A DNA stretch of 27,381 nt from DATAWZ01 sp036266975 (GCA_036266975.1 DATAWZ010000017.1:1-27381); one strand, 5' to 3'; positions 1-7,375 are shown, counted from the stretch's first letter. Notes: generated by a model from the letters alone, not told the origin. Numbers and translations are program-made.

Positions 1-32
1 TGGACATCCCGGAGTTCGTCCCGCGGCGCTGA
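1..32 (+). CDS. 3' end of a plus-strand gene (partial)
   Basis: Reading from base 3, nine codons end in TGA at 30-32 and give the tail DIPEFVPRR. The gene would converge on the MMPL gene, whose stop lies only a few bases away. The tail resembles the conserved C-terminal peptide of FtsZ (a DIPxFL-type motif followed by basic residues), but nine residues cannot prove this. The fact that it is coding at all is inferred from the sensible stop position and the close convergent spacing. Confidence 0.3.
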   Translation, partial: DIPEFVPRR

Positions 33-38
33 GCGTGC

Positions 39-2126
39 TCAGGGGCCGGCGGGCTCGGCGGCCTCGCCCAGCTGCGGCAGCAGCCGGTCCAGGCGCCGGG
101 GCATCCACCAGTTCCAGCGCCCGGCCAGGCGCATGAACGCCGGCACGAGCATCGCGCGCACGACCGTCGCGTCCAGGAGCACGGCGACGGCGAGCGCGAA
201 CCCGAGCTGCTTCATCTCGGGGATCACCACGAGCATGAACGAGGCGAAGATCGCGACCATGATCGTCGCGGCGAAGGTGACGATCCCGCCGGTGCGCTCG
301 AGGCCCCGCGCGACCGCCTCGGTGGTGTCGCCGGTCCTCCCCCACTCCTCGCGCATGCGGCTGACCATGAACACCTCGTAGTCCATGGACAGGCCGAAGA
401 CGATCATGAACAGCAGCAGCGGCGTCCAGGCCTGCAGGTAGCCGGTGCTGGTGAAGCCGAGGAGTCGTTCACCGTGGCCGTCCTGGAAGACGAGCACGGT
501 GAGCCCGATCGACGCGCCGACGCTGAGCAGGTTCATCACGATCGCCTTGATCGCCAGCAGCGGGCTGCGGAACAGCCAGGTGAGCAGCAGCAGGCTGAGG
601 ATCAGCGCCGCGCCGATCACCCACGGCGTCACCCGATCGGTCTCGTGGGCGTAGTCGACGGTCTCGGCGGTCACGCCGGTCACCTGCGCCGGCAGCCCTT
701 GCAGCTGGTCGCGCAGGTGGCGGACCAGCCGCTCGGCGGCGATGCTGTCGGTGCCGACGGTCGGGATCACCGAGATCACGTTCGCGTCCCGCGCGATCGC
801 CACCGTCACCGGGTCGGCGAGCTGCCGGTCGCCGGCCAGCACCCGCCGCACGGGCGCGACCGGCCCGCGGACGAGCACCTCGATCGGGCCCACCGCGGCC
901 GCGGGGAAGTGGCGCTCGAGCGCGTCGAGCGCGCGCACCGACGGCTGCCCGGACATCGCCTGGGTGTTCAGGTAGATCCCGGTGCGCAGCCCGAGGATCG
1001 GCGAGGCGGCGGCGAGCATCAGCGCCACGCCGCCGGCCAGGATCGGCAGCGGCCGGCGCATCACCGCGCGCGCCCAGCGATACCATCGGCCCGAGGCGGC
1101 GGGCAGGCCGGGGTCGCGACGCCAGCGCGCGGGCACGCTGCCGCGTTCCAGGCGGTCGCCCAGGGTCAGCAGCACCGCGGGCAGGAAGGTGAGCAGCAGC
1201 GTGACCTCGGCGAGGACCACGACGATCAGCGCGAGCGCGGTGTCGCCGAAGAAGGGCAGGCCGGTCGCCGCCAGCGGGATCAGCGCGGCGGAGACGATGG
1301 TGCCGGAGAACATCACGGTGCGCCCGGCGGTCGACAGGGTGCGTGCGAGCACCTCCTCCTCGCTGCCGCCGGCCGCGCGCTCCTCCCGGAACCGCCGCAC
1401 GAGCAGCAGCGCGTAGTCGATCCCGAGCGCGAGCCCGAGGCCGACCATCGCGGTCTCGACGAAGGCGTTGAAGCTCTTGAACAGCATCACGCCGGCGATC
1501 ACCTCGAAGCTGACCACCAGCCCGCACACGCCGAGCAGCAGCGGCAGCCCGGCGGCGACCACCGACCCGAACGCGATCAGCAGCACGACCAGGGCGACCG
1601 GCAGGCCGACGGCCTCGGCGCCGACCGCCTCGTTCTTCTCGACGTTGGTCAGGTCGCCGAGCACGGGCGAGTCGCCGGTGACGCCGGCCTGGACTCCCGG
1701 GGGCATCGCGTGCGCGAGCGCCTCCTGCAACTGGTCGCAGAGCGTCTGGCGATGGGCCGCGCTGCCCTTCATGGCGATCGTGGCCAGCAGCGCGTGGCCG
1801 TCGGGGGAGATCTGCCGCTGCGGTGCGACGAGCACGTGGTGGGCCCTGACCAGCGCGACCCCGCGGGCGAGCGCCGCGGCGAAGACCGGCGAGCGCACGC
1901 TCACATGGGCCGAGGAGAACACGAGCGAGTCCTGCTCGCTGTAGCCGGTGTGGGCGGCGATGAACTGCTCGGCCTTGTAGGACCGCGAGCCGGGCGTGGC
2001 GTAGTCCACCCCGCGCAACTGGGAGAGGAAGACCGGCGTCAGGCCGAGCCCGGCGATGATCGCCACCGCAGCGAGGATGAGCACCGCCCGGCGGCGCTCG
2101 ACGAGCAGGTGAGCGAGGCGGCCCAC
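39..2126 (-). CDS. MMPL family transporter (RND-type membrane exporter)
   Basis: A 695-residue membrane protein with the two-fold repeat of MMPL/RND exporters. Each half has one N-terminal membrane helix (about 14-34 and 356-375), a large extracytoplasmic loop, and then a cluster of about five helices. The transmembrane signature with the conserved Asp-Tyr pair appears twice: GIDYALLL at about 235-242, followed by a basic RRFREE stretch, and LSMDYEVFMVSRMREE near residue 575. These Asp-Tyr pairs are the proton-relay positions in MmpL proteins. The family exports lipids, siderophores or drugs using the proton gradient; the substrate cannot be read from the sequence. The start is a GTG with a weak ribosome site. 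It lies 69 bases after the metallo-hydrolase gene on the same strand, so co-transcription is possible. Confidence 0.9.
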   Translation of the reverse strand: MGRLAHLLVERRRAVLILAAVAIIAGLGLTPVFLSQLRGVDYATPGSRSYKAEQFIAAHTGYSEQDSLVFSSAHVSVRSPVFAAALARGVALVRAHHVLVAPQRQISPDGHALLATIAMKGSAAHRQTLCDQLQEALAHAMPPGVQAGVTGDSPVLGDLTNVEKNEAVGAEAVGLPVALVVLLIAFGSVVAAGLPLLLGVCGLVVSFEVIAGVMLFKSFNAFVETAMVGLGLALGIDYALLLVRRFREERAAGGSEEEVLARTLSTAGRTVMFSGTIVSAALIPLAATGLPFFGDTALALIVVVLAEVTLLLTFLPAVLLTLGDRLERGSVPARWRRDPGLPAASGRWYRWARAVMRRPLPILAGGVALMLAAASPILGLRTGIYLNTQAMSGQPSVRALDALERHFPAAAVGPIEVLVRGPVAPVRRVLAGDRQLADPVTVAIARDANVISVIPTVGTDSIAAERLVRHLRDQLQGLPAQVTGVTAETVDYAHETDRVTPWVIGAALILSLLLLTWLFRSPLLAIKAIVMNLLSVGASIGLTVLVFQDGHGERLLGFTSTGYLQAWTPLLLFMIVFGLSMDYEVFMVSRMREEWGRTGDTTEAVARGLERTGGIVTFAATIMVAIFASFMLVVIPEMKQLGFALAVAVLLDATVVRAMLVPAFMRLAGRWNWWMPRRLDRLLPQLGEAAEPAGP

Positions 2127-2195
2127 GCTCGTCTGGACTTAAGCGGCCGGGCTCACGGGCCCTGGAGATTACCCCCGGTAGCCCGCGCCCGGGCG

Positions 2196-3536
2196 TCAGG
2201 CGCCGGCGATGAGCTCCACGCCCCAGCGCGGCAGGTCGGCGATGCCGCCGCCGTGCACGCGGATGACCTCGCGGTGCCCGCGCCGACGCAGGACGCTGGC
2301 CGCGAAGGCCGCCCGGCGCCCGGCGGCGCACGCGACCGCGAGCGGGCGGTCGACCGGCAGCGGGGCGCGCCCGGCCCCGAGCGCGTGCAACGGCAGGTGC
2401 GCCGAGCCGGCGACGTGGCCGGCGGTCCACTCCGAGCGCTCGCGCACGTCGACCACGCTCGCCTCGTCGCCGTGCACCGCGGCGGCGAGCGAGGCCACGT
2501 GCCAGGTGACGCCCCGCTCGACGGTCAGCCCGGCGGCGCGCCAGGCCAGCGGATCGCAGAGGGCGAGCCCCTCGATCCGCCACAGGCCGACCGCGTGCAG
2601 CGCGCCCAGCAGCGCGCGCCCCTGGGCGGCGTCGGCGGCGAGCACGACGAGCGGCTGGTCGGGGTCGAGCACCCAGCCGGCGCGCGTGCCCAGCGAGCGC
2701 CCGGAGGGCAGGTTGATCGCGCCGGGCAGGTGGGCCCCGTCGAACTCCTCGGGCGAGCGGCCGTCGACGAGCACCGCGCCCGCGGCGTGCCGCTCGGCGA
2801 GGTCGGCGGCGCTCAGCGCGCCGGGCACCGGCGGCTCGGCGGCCTCGCGGCGCTCGTTGCGCCACACGATCCGGGCGAGGTTGGGCGGCCGGGGCGGCGG
2901 CTCGCGGGTCAGCGAGGCGACGAACTCCTCGCCCTCCATGGCCAGCAGCGGGTTGTGGCGGCGCTCGTAGCCGACCGTGGAGCTCGTCTTGGCGCTCAGC
3001 TGCCCGCCGCCGCACAGCGAGCCGCCGACGTGGCCGGGCCACAGCTCGACGTGGTCGCCGAGCTCGAGCACGCGACGCAGGCTCCCGTGCAGCGCCGCGG
3101 CGCCGTCGCGCGGCTCGACCGCGAGATCGGGGCGGGCGACGTCGCCGACCAGCAGCGAGTCGCCGGTGAGCACCAGCCAGGGGTCCGCGCCGCGCGCGAG
3201 GTCCTCGGCGACGAGCGAGAGGTGCTCGGGGCGGTGGCCGGGCGTCCTCAGCACGCGCAGGCGCAGACGGCCGACGGCGATCGTGGCGCCGTCGAGGAGG
3301 TCGGGGCCGCAGTAGGCGCGGGCGCCGGTGCGCGCCGCCAGGCGCTCGCGACCGGAGAGGTGGTCGGCGTGCTGATGGGTGTCGATCACGTGGGCGATCC
3401 GAACGCCCTCCTCGCGGGCCAGGTCGAGGTAGACGTCGATGTCGAAGCGGGGATCGACGACGACCGCCTCGCCACGGTCGCCCAGCAGGTAGGAGGCACA
3501 GCCGAGGTCGGGATACAGCACCTGGCGAAAGATCAT
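2196..3536 (-). CDS. MBL-fold hydrolase with two rhodanese domains (persulfide dioxygenase-like)
   Basis: 446 residues from the ATG at 3536. The N-terminal half is a metallo-beta-lactamase domain with the metal motif THQHADH (His54, His56, Asp58, His59), a later PGHRPEH histidine and TGDSLLVGD. The C-terminal half has two rhodanese domains. The first (about 255-330) has no cysteine in the active-site loop (VLAADAAQ), so it is probably non-catalytic. The second ends with ACAAGRRA, placing the sulfur-carrying cysteine at about residue 403. Such fusions oxidise persulfides to sulfite and move the sulfane sulfur onward (ETHE1/Blh-type proteins). An upstream in-frame ATG at 3578 exists, but it sits at the predicted -10 box. 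The chosen ATG has GGAG eight bases upstream. Confidence 0.88.
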   Translation of the reverse strand: MIFRQVLYPDLGCASYLLGDRGEAVVVDPRFDIDVYLDLAREEGVRIAHVIDTHQHADHLSGRERLAARTGARAYCGPDLLDGATIAVGRLRLRVLRTPGHRPEHLSLVAEDLARGADPWLVLTGDSLLVGDVARPDLAVEPRDGAAALHGSLRRVLELGDHVELWPGHVGGSLCGGGQLSAKTSSTVGYERRHNPLLAMEGEEFVASLTREPPPRPPNLARIVWRNERREAAEPPVPGALSAADLAERHAAGAVLVDGRSPEEFDGAHLPGAINLPSGRSLGTRAGWVLDPDQPLVVLAADAAQGRALLGALHAVGLWRIEGLALCDPLAWRAAGLTVERGVTWHVASLAAAVHGDEASVVDVRERSEWTAGHVAGSAHLPLHALGAGRAPLPVDRPLAVACAAGRRAAFAASVLRRRGHREVIRVHGGGIADLPRWGVELIAGA

Positions 3537-3578
3537 CGGGCTCGCTCCATGGTCATAAATCTCATTGACTTGGTGCAC

Positions 3579-3606
3579 AAAGTAGAGCGCGCGGCGGCGT
3601 TGTCAA
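3579..3606 (-). promoter_or_regulatory. Promoter of the MBL-rhodanese gene
   Basis: On the minus strand a perfect TTGACA (3606-3601) is followed after 16 bases by TACTTT (3584-3579). Transcription would start near 3571, about 35 bases before the ATG at 3536. Just downstream, GTCAAT and TATGAC form a loose dyad spaced by six bases over the expected start point. This could be an operator, as ArsR-type repressors often control persulfide genes, but the symmetry is weak. Confidence 0.55.
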
Positions 3607-3703
3607 GGGTCACAAATCCAGTAGGCATTCCGGGAAATGCACGCAAAGGCCCGCGGTTGCGGGCGAAGCCGCCCCGCGAAGAGTCCTCGAAGTTCCTGCT
3701 CGC

Positions 3704-3709
3704 TAGACT
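3704..3709 (+). promoter_or_regulatory. Probable -10 box for the tRNA-Ala gene
   Basis: TAGACT lies 20 bases before the mature 5' end of the tRNA, so transcription would begin near 3716. No convincing -35 hexamer is visible. The ten bases TCGCTAGACT are identical to a site upstream of mreB on the other strand (26751-26760), which supports this as a recurring promoter element. Confidence 0.4.
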
Positions 3710-3729
3710 CTGGACTGCGATATGCGCCC

Positions 3730-3802
3730 GGGGCTATAGCTCAGCTGGGAGAGCGTCTGGCTGGCAGCCAGAAGGTCGCCGGTTCGAGCCCGGCTAGCTC
3801 CA
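3730..3802 (+). tRNA. tRNA-Ala (GGC anticodon)
   Basis: A complete 73-base cloverleaf. The acceptor arm GGGGCTA pairs with TAGCTCC (one G-T wobble). The D arm is GCTC/GAGC, the anticodon arm TCTGG/CCAGA carries loop CTGGCAG, and the T arm GCCGG/CCGGC carries loop TTCGAGC. The anticodon GGC is at 3763-3765, so it decodes alanine GCC/GCT codons. The discriminator base is A at 3802. The CCA end is not encoded in full. The gene stands alone and is the only RNA gene seen in the window. Confidence 0.97.
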
Positions 3803-3804
3803 TT

Positions 3805-3823
3805 CGTTGCCATTTCGGCAACG
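3805..3823 (+). terminator. Hairpin directly after the tRNA
   Basis: A perfect seven-base stem, CGTTGCC (3805-3811) and GGCAACG (3817-3823), with loop ATTTC, begins three bases after the tRNA 3' end. Only a short GTTT follows, so it is a weak intrinsic terminator at best. It may instead mark the tRNA precursor end for trimming. Confidence 0.45.
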
Positions 3824-4232
3824 GTTTGGCCCGCTATGGGGCACATTACGAGTGTCGTCGCTCGGGCGGTCGGCGTGAGCCGGCGTGCGAGCTCGCTCCG
3901 TGGCTTCTCGTCGCCTACACCCGCCTGCACCTGGAAAACGACGGCGGCAGTCGTGCTTTTGGCGAGAAGGAGGTGGGTCGCAACGGGCGGTCCGGGACCT
4001 GCATTCGCGCTCGCGCGAAGATCGGAGGGCCGTTGGGAGGGGGGCATCCTGGAAGCGTCTGACGTTTGACGACTCCGCGGGTCAGCGGCGGCTCTCTCCT
4101 GTCATCACTGGAGACGTTGCCCGCCGCCCGCTGGGACCTGTAACGACGGGCCTGCGTGCTGCTGGGTCAGCCTCTGGATCGCATCCCCGATGCGGGCGAA
4201 CAGCTGGCGCGTCAGCGACGCGCCGGCTGTTC
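3824..4232. other. Intergenic stretch without a recognised gene
   Basis: About 400 bases after the tRNA hairpin in which no reading frame on either strand looks like a protein. Frames here are short, arginine-rich and lack motifs. I see no repeat of the tRNA 3' end that would mark an integrated element. Together with the two gene remnants that follow, it reads as a decayed region. Confidence 0.5.
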
Positions 4233-4450
4233 CTACCGTCCTCGTTGCTTTCGAGCGATGCCGCTTGACGGATCACGCGCTGCAGCGGATAAGACCTTGC
4301 GAACGTTCTCGTACGACACGGAGCGCTCCAGGCACTCTTCGACCGAGGCGTGGACATCTCGGGCGCCCAGCGGCCCGTCGGCTCGCCCAGTACCGACCGG
4401 ATCGCGCGCTTGATGGCGCCCAGTCGAAGGCCCGGCGGCAGATACCTGCT
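4233..4450 (-). pseudogene. Remnant of a winged-helix-like domain (frameshifted)
   Basis: Two neighbouring minus-strand frames join into one plausible domain. The first part (about 4441-4375) reads LRLGAIKRAIRSVLG. After a frame change near 4380 it continues as GPLGARDVHASVEECLERSV, then SYENVRKVLSAAARDPSS, to a stop at 4233. The pattern of an AIRSVL-type helix, a GARDVHASVE helix, and a helix of the form SYxxVxxxLS resembles HARE-HTH-like winged-helix modules in actinobacterial accessory proteins. That family assignment is from memory and tentative. No start codon or intact partner domain is visible, so it looks broken at both ends. Confidence 0.4.
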
Positions 4451-4573
4451 CGGCGTGACCGGTCTTCGGTGGCCGTCTCCCGCTGACACGGCTTCCAGCA
4501 GCAGTTTCAGGGGTCCTGATGGGTTTGAGTACTGTCCGGTCAAGTCCACTCCATCCCTCGAAGTACGCGCAGG

Positions 4574-4595
4574 AGCCCGCGTGCGGGGCTTTTTC
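4574..4595 (+). terminator. Orphan intrinsic terminator
   Basis: AGCCC (4574-4578) pairs with GGGCT (4586-4590) over a seven-base loop and is followed at once by a T-run (4590-4594). This is the clearest hairpin plus T-tract in the window and points along the plus strand. No plus-strand gene is recognised upstream of it except the tRNA 770 bases away, so it may be left over from a lost gene or may end an unannotated RNA. Confidence 0.45.
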
Positions 4596-4689
4596 GTGCA
4601 CCGAGCGTCCACCGCGGGCGCGGCGCCGTGCGGCGCACCGGGGCTCGCGTGTGCGGGCGCGTCCTGGAGCACAGGCGGCGGGCAGATAC

Positions 4690-4990
4690 GCCTCGCGGGA
4701 GGCTCACTTCGACTCGTAGGCCGCCCTCCCTGACCGGCTCGATCCTCCGCTGGCCGTGGTGCGCGTGGGTGACCGTCGCGACGATCGCCAGCCCAGGGCC
4801 GTGCCCGTCGCCGGTCCGCGCGGTGCCACCGCACCGCACGGAGCTTGACCCAGCCGCCGTCGCGGTTGTGCTTGATGGCGTTGTCGAGCAGGTTGCCCAC
4901 CACGAGCGCCAGCAGTCGCATTCGCGCGTCGCGCGATGCCAACTCCTCATGGGCAGGCCGATGTCCGGCGGATGTGTGGCGCCGGCAGTC
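4690..4990 (-). pseudogene. Sensor histidine kinase fragment (HATPase domain, deleted and frameshifted)
   Basis: One minus frame (about 4918-4840) carries a textbook N-box, LVVGNLLDNAIKHNRDGGWV. A different frame (about 4809-4696) carries the G-box and final strand: GDGHGPGLAIVATVTHAHHG, then GGLRVEVSLP. In a working kinase these are separated by some 30-40 residues that are missing here, so the fragment has lost the middle of the ATP-binding domain as well as its frame. Everything before the N-box (sensor, HAMP, His-containing dimerisation domain) is absent, because the fragment abuts the stop of the next gene at 4989. It is the 3' end of a lost two-component kinase gene and cannot make a functional protein. 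Confidence 0.7.
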
Positions 4991-5813
4991 ACCGGCTCCT
5001 GAGCCGCTGCGAAACCTCCGGAGCCCCGGACAGGCTCTGCCCCGTCTCCATCAGGGTCTTCAGGCTCGCGAGGATCAGCGGCCAGCCGCCGCTGACGCTC
5101 TCCAGGACCAGGCTGCCCGGCTCGAAGCCGTCGTGCACGACGGTCAGCCTCACGCCCGAACCGACGGGCGCGAGGTCGAAGCTCACCTTCGAGCGCGGCT
5201 CGGCCGCGACCTTCTCGAAGTACTCATCGCCGAAGCCGACGACCTGGGCGAACTCGGCGGTGATCGTCTGCCAGGTGTAGGCCAGCCGCCGGTAGGGGTC
5301 GGACTCGAGCACCACCTGCTCGGGATCGGCGATCGTCACCCCGCCGTACTCCCAGCTCATCGGCGAGCCGGCCTTCCAGACCGAGGTCAGCGAGGCACCC
5401 CAGTAGCGGCGGGTGAAGGCCGGGTCGGTGAGCGCCTGCCAGAGCCGCTCGGGCGTGGCCTTGATGTAGGTCGTGTAGACGAACCGGGGCTTGGACATGG
5501 GCCGTTCCTCCAACGCTCTCTTCAGGTCGGCGAGCGCGCCGACGCGCTCGCGGTCGTACTGGTTGATCCAGCGCTCGCCGATGGCGTTGATCGGCTCGGC
5601 GTTCAGGTAGTGCAGCTTCTCGCGCCCGCGCCAGACCGTCGTGAGCAGGCCGGCGCCCTCGAGCACCGCCAGGTGCTTGCTGACCGACTGCCGCGAGATC
5701 TCGAGCTCGCGGCACAGGTCGCGCAGCGTCTGCCCGTTGCAGGCGTTCAAGCTGTCCAGCAGCCGCCGGCGACCGGGGTCGGCCAGCGCCCTGAAGACCT
5801 CGTCCACTGCCAT
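4989..5813 (-). CDS. ArsR-family regulator fused to an SRPBCC (AHSA1) domain
   Basis: 274 residues from the ATG at 5813. Residues about 1-95 are an ArsR winged helix: FRALADPGRRRLLDSL is the first helix pair, and SRQSVSKHLAVLEGAGLL is the recognition helix. The C-terminal part (from SKPRFVYTTYIKATPERLW) is a START-like AHSA1 domain with FTRRYWGA and the final helix GGWPLILASLKTLMETG. In many actinomycetes these two proteins are separate neighbouring genes; here they form one chain, so ligand binding and DNA binding are probably linked. A longer reading frame starts at 5858, but its extra codons consist of the palindrome described as operator 1, so the later ATG is preferred. Confidence 0.85.
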   Translation of the reverse strand: MAVDEVFRALADPGRRRLLDSLNACNGQTLRDLCRELEISRQSVSKHLAVLEGAGLLTTVWRGREKLHYLNAEPINAIGERWINQYDRERVGALADLKRALEERPMSKPRFVYTTYIKATPERLWQALTDPAFTRRYWGASLTSVWKAGSPMSWEYGGVTIADPEQVVLESDPYRRLAYTWQTITAEFAQVVGFGDEYFEKVAAEPRSKVSFDLAPVGSGVRLTVVHDGFEPGSLVLESVSGGWPLILASLKTLMETGQSLSGAPEVSQRLRSR

Positions 5814-5830
5814 CCTCGCTACGCCAGAGT

Positions 5831-5852
5831 CATGCAGCCGCCTGGCTGCATG
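5831..5852. promoter_or_regulatory. Operator-like palindrome 1, before the ArsR-SRPBCC gene
   Basis: Arms CATGCAGCC (5831-5839) and GGCTGCATG (5844-5852) are exact reverse complements around a four-base centre; one further flanking base on each side also pairs. It lies 18 bases upstream of the chosen start of the ArsR gene. ArsR dimers bind such sites and usually repress their own gene. Confidence 0.65.
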
Positions 5853-5858
5853 ACCCAT

Positions 5859-5880
5859 TATGCAGCCATCTGGTTGCCTG
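5859..5880. promoter_or_regulatory. Operator-like palindrome 2
   Basis: TATGCAGCC (5859-5867), four bases, then GGTTGCCTG (5872-5880). It matches operator 1 at 17 of 22 positions in the same register, and its start lies 28 bases from the start of operator 1. The symmetry is less perfect than in operator 1. It ends 10 bases before the stop of the methyltransferase gene. Confidence 0.55.
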
Positions 5881-5889
5881 TCAAGGGCT

Positions 5890-6546
5890 TCAGACCGGGC
5901 GGTGGGCCCTCACCAGGAAGCCGCTGCGACCGGGGTGCAGGATCTCCACCGGTTCGAACCCGCAGGCGCCGAAGAGCATCTGCAGCTCGCGGCGGCTGTA
6001 GTTGAAGATCGGGCAGTCGCCGATCCACTCGTAGCGCACCTTGCGCACCGGGCCCTTCAGCCACGACCAGGTGGGAAAGGAGCCCACGACGACGCCACCG
6101 GGCGCGCACAGGTCGTGCATCCGCCGGGCGAACCGGTGCGGCTCGGGCAGGTAGTCGAACAGGCCCACCGCGAGGACCACCTCGAACGGGCCCAGCAGCG
6201 GCGCGGTGAGGAAGTCGTCGGTGATCAGCTCGGTGCGATCGGAGAACCGCTCCAGGCGCGCCCGCGCCATCTCGATCATCGGCTCGGAGAAGTCCACGCC
6301 GACGTAGCGGCCGGCGCCGGCCTGCAGCGCGAACTCGCCGATCCGCCCGGACCCGCAGCCGACGTCGAGCACGCTCGGCGAGGAGCGCTCGGCGATCGTC
6401 GCGGTGGCCAGCCGGCGGCGCCGGACGAGCCCGGGACGCAGGCGCCGGGCGAGCGGGCGCTCGTCCTCGTAGAGGTCGTCGAAGGCCTCGGCCTTCTCGC
6501 GAAAGCGGCTACGGACCCGTGCCGCCGCGGGTGCTGAGCTCGGCAT
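5890..6546 (-). CDS. Class I SAM-dependent methyltransferase
   Basis: About 218 residues. Motif I VLDVGCGSGRIGEFAL is followed by the acidic end of strand 2 (YVGVDFSEPMIEMAR), ELITDDFL (motif II region), VVLAVGLFDYL (motif IV) and LCAPGGVVVGSF (post-motif). The tail has NYSRRELQMLFGACGFEPVE, typical of small-molecule methyltransferases. The substrate is unknown. Its start lies inside the 3' end of the deacetylase gene (38-base overlap), so both are made from one transcript. An alternative ATG is at 6558; 6546 is preferred because GGTGAGG precedes it. Confidence 0.85.
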   Translation of the reverse strand: MPSSAPAAARVRSRFREKAEAFDDLYEDERPLARRLRPGLVRRRRLATATIAERSSPSVLDVGCGSGRIGEFALQAGAGRYVGVDFSEPMIEMARARLERFSDRTELITDDFLTAPLLGPFEVVLAVGLFDYLPEPHRFARRMHDLCAPGGVVVGSFPTWSWLKGPVRKVRYEWIGDCPIFNYSRRELQMLFGACGFEPVEILHPGRSGFLVRAHRPV

Positions 6547-7375
6547 GCGCCTCACCATAGGTCATCAGCCGGTGACGGCCGGCGATCGCGCGCAGCACCG
6601 ACGGGGCCCTCCGGCGGGCGGCATTACGCTGCACCGCCCGCAGCCGCGCGTGCGCGCGAGCCATGGCCGCGGTCCCCGCGGGCAGCGGCGCGCACAGCGG
6701 CTCGGGGTCGAGCTCGTGCGGGTGCAGGTACAGCCCGCCCATCTCCGCGGCGTCCTCGAGCGCGCGCAGGACCACGGGCGTGGGGAGCACGCCCCAGTAG
6801 GAGGCCCCGCCGACCGGCAGGCGCGCGCTGCCGACGCGCCCGACGGCGATCGGAAACTCCCACAGGTGCCCGTCGAGCGCGTGCGGCTCGGCCCGCGCGG
6901 GCACGATCCGCCCGCGGATGCGCGGCGAGTCGTGTTGGCTTGAGTCGTAGAGAAAGCCCTCGCCGGCGAGCACCTCAAAGGCCCAGCGCGCCGAGGCGGT
7001 GATCGAGAACGCCGGCGCGCGGTAGCCGACCGGCGCGGTGCCCGTCAGCTCGGCGATCGTCGCGCGGGCCGCGCGCAGATCGTTGGCGAACTCCTGCGGG
7101 GTCTGGGTGTGCACGAGGCGGTGCTGGTCGCCGTGGCAGGCGACCTCGTGGCCGGCGGCGGCGACCGCGCGCACGAGCGCGGGATAGGACCGCGCGGCCA
7201 TGCCGAGCATGAAGAACGTCGCCCGCGCGCCGAGCTCGTCGAAGGTGGCCAAGAGCGCCTCGGTCTGGCGCTCGAGCGCCGGGCCGGCCTGCTCCCAGCC
7301 CTCGGCGCCGACGCGCCGGCGCACAAGCTGGTGCCAGTCCTCGAAGTCGACGCTGAGCAGCAGGGTCACCGGCAC
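6509..7375 (-). CDS. Polysaccharide deacetylase family protein
   Basis: 288 residues, GTG start. The NodB-type fold is shown by LLSVDFEDWH near the N-terminus (catalytic-base Asp at about 10-13), GARATFFMLG, the zinc motif HGDQH (His81, His85), the arginine motif GYRAPAFSI (about 117-125) and the late motif LYLHPHELDPEP. The SVDFEDWHQ opening and the HPHELDP ending are characteristic of the deacetylases found with exosortase/exopolysaccharide systems. The protein has no signal peptide and probably acts on a cytoplasmic, lipid-linked glycan. Overlap with the methyltransferase suggests both decorate the same glycan or lipid, which is an inference from position only. Confidence 0.87.
   Translation of the reverse strand: MPVTLLLSVDFEDWHQLVRRRVGAEGWEQAGPALERQTEALLATFDELGARATFFMLGMAARSYPALVRAVAAAGHEVACHGDQHRLVHTQTPQEFANDLRAARATIAELTGTAPVGYRAPAFSITASARWAFEVLAGEGFLYDSSQHDSPRIRGRIVPARAEPHALDGHLWEFPIAVGRVGSARLPVGGASYWGVLPTPVVLRALEDAAEMGGLYLHPHELDPEPLCAPLPAGTAAMARAHARLRAVQRNAARRRAPSVLRAIAGRHRLMTYGEAHAELSTRGGTGP

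Noticed and set aside
469..3042. Long minus-strand frame of 857 codons
   Set aside because: It is rich in Arg and Ala, crosses two real genes in a different frame and shows no motif.
474..3797. Very long plus-strand open frame (about 1100 codons)
   Set aside because: It is the shadow of the MMPL and MBL-rhodanese genes; the composition is Arg/His/Gln-rich with no domains. High GC makes such frames common.
3703..4047. 114-residue minus-strand reading frame over the tRNA
   Set aside because: Its C-terminal part is the antisense translation of tRNA-Ala, a well-known annotation artefact, and the rest has no protein-like features.
5814..5858. Earlier start for the ArsR-SRPBCC protein
   Set aside because: The extra 15 codons are formed by the palindromic operator and do not resemble ArsR N-termini; the ATG at 5813 begins right before the first family helix.
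3780..5960. Possible attachment-site repeat of the tRNA 3' end (a GGTTCGAACCC-like string near 5950)
   Set aside because: The match is short, lies within the intact methyltransferase gene and is not followed by other tRNA bases, so it is chance.
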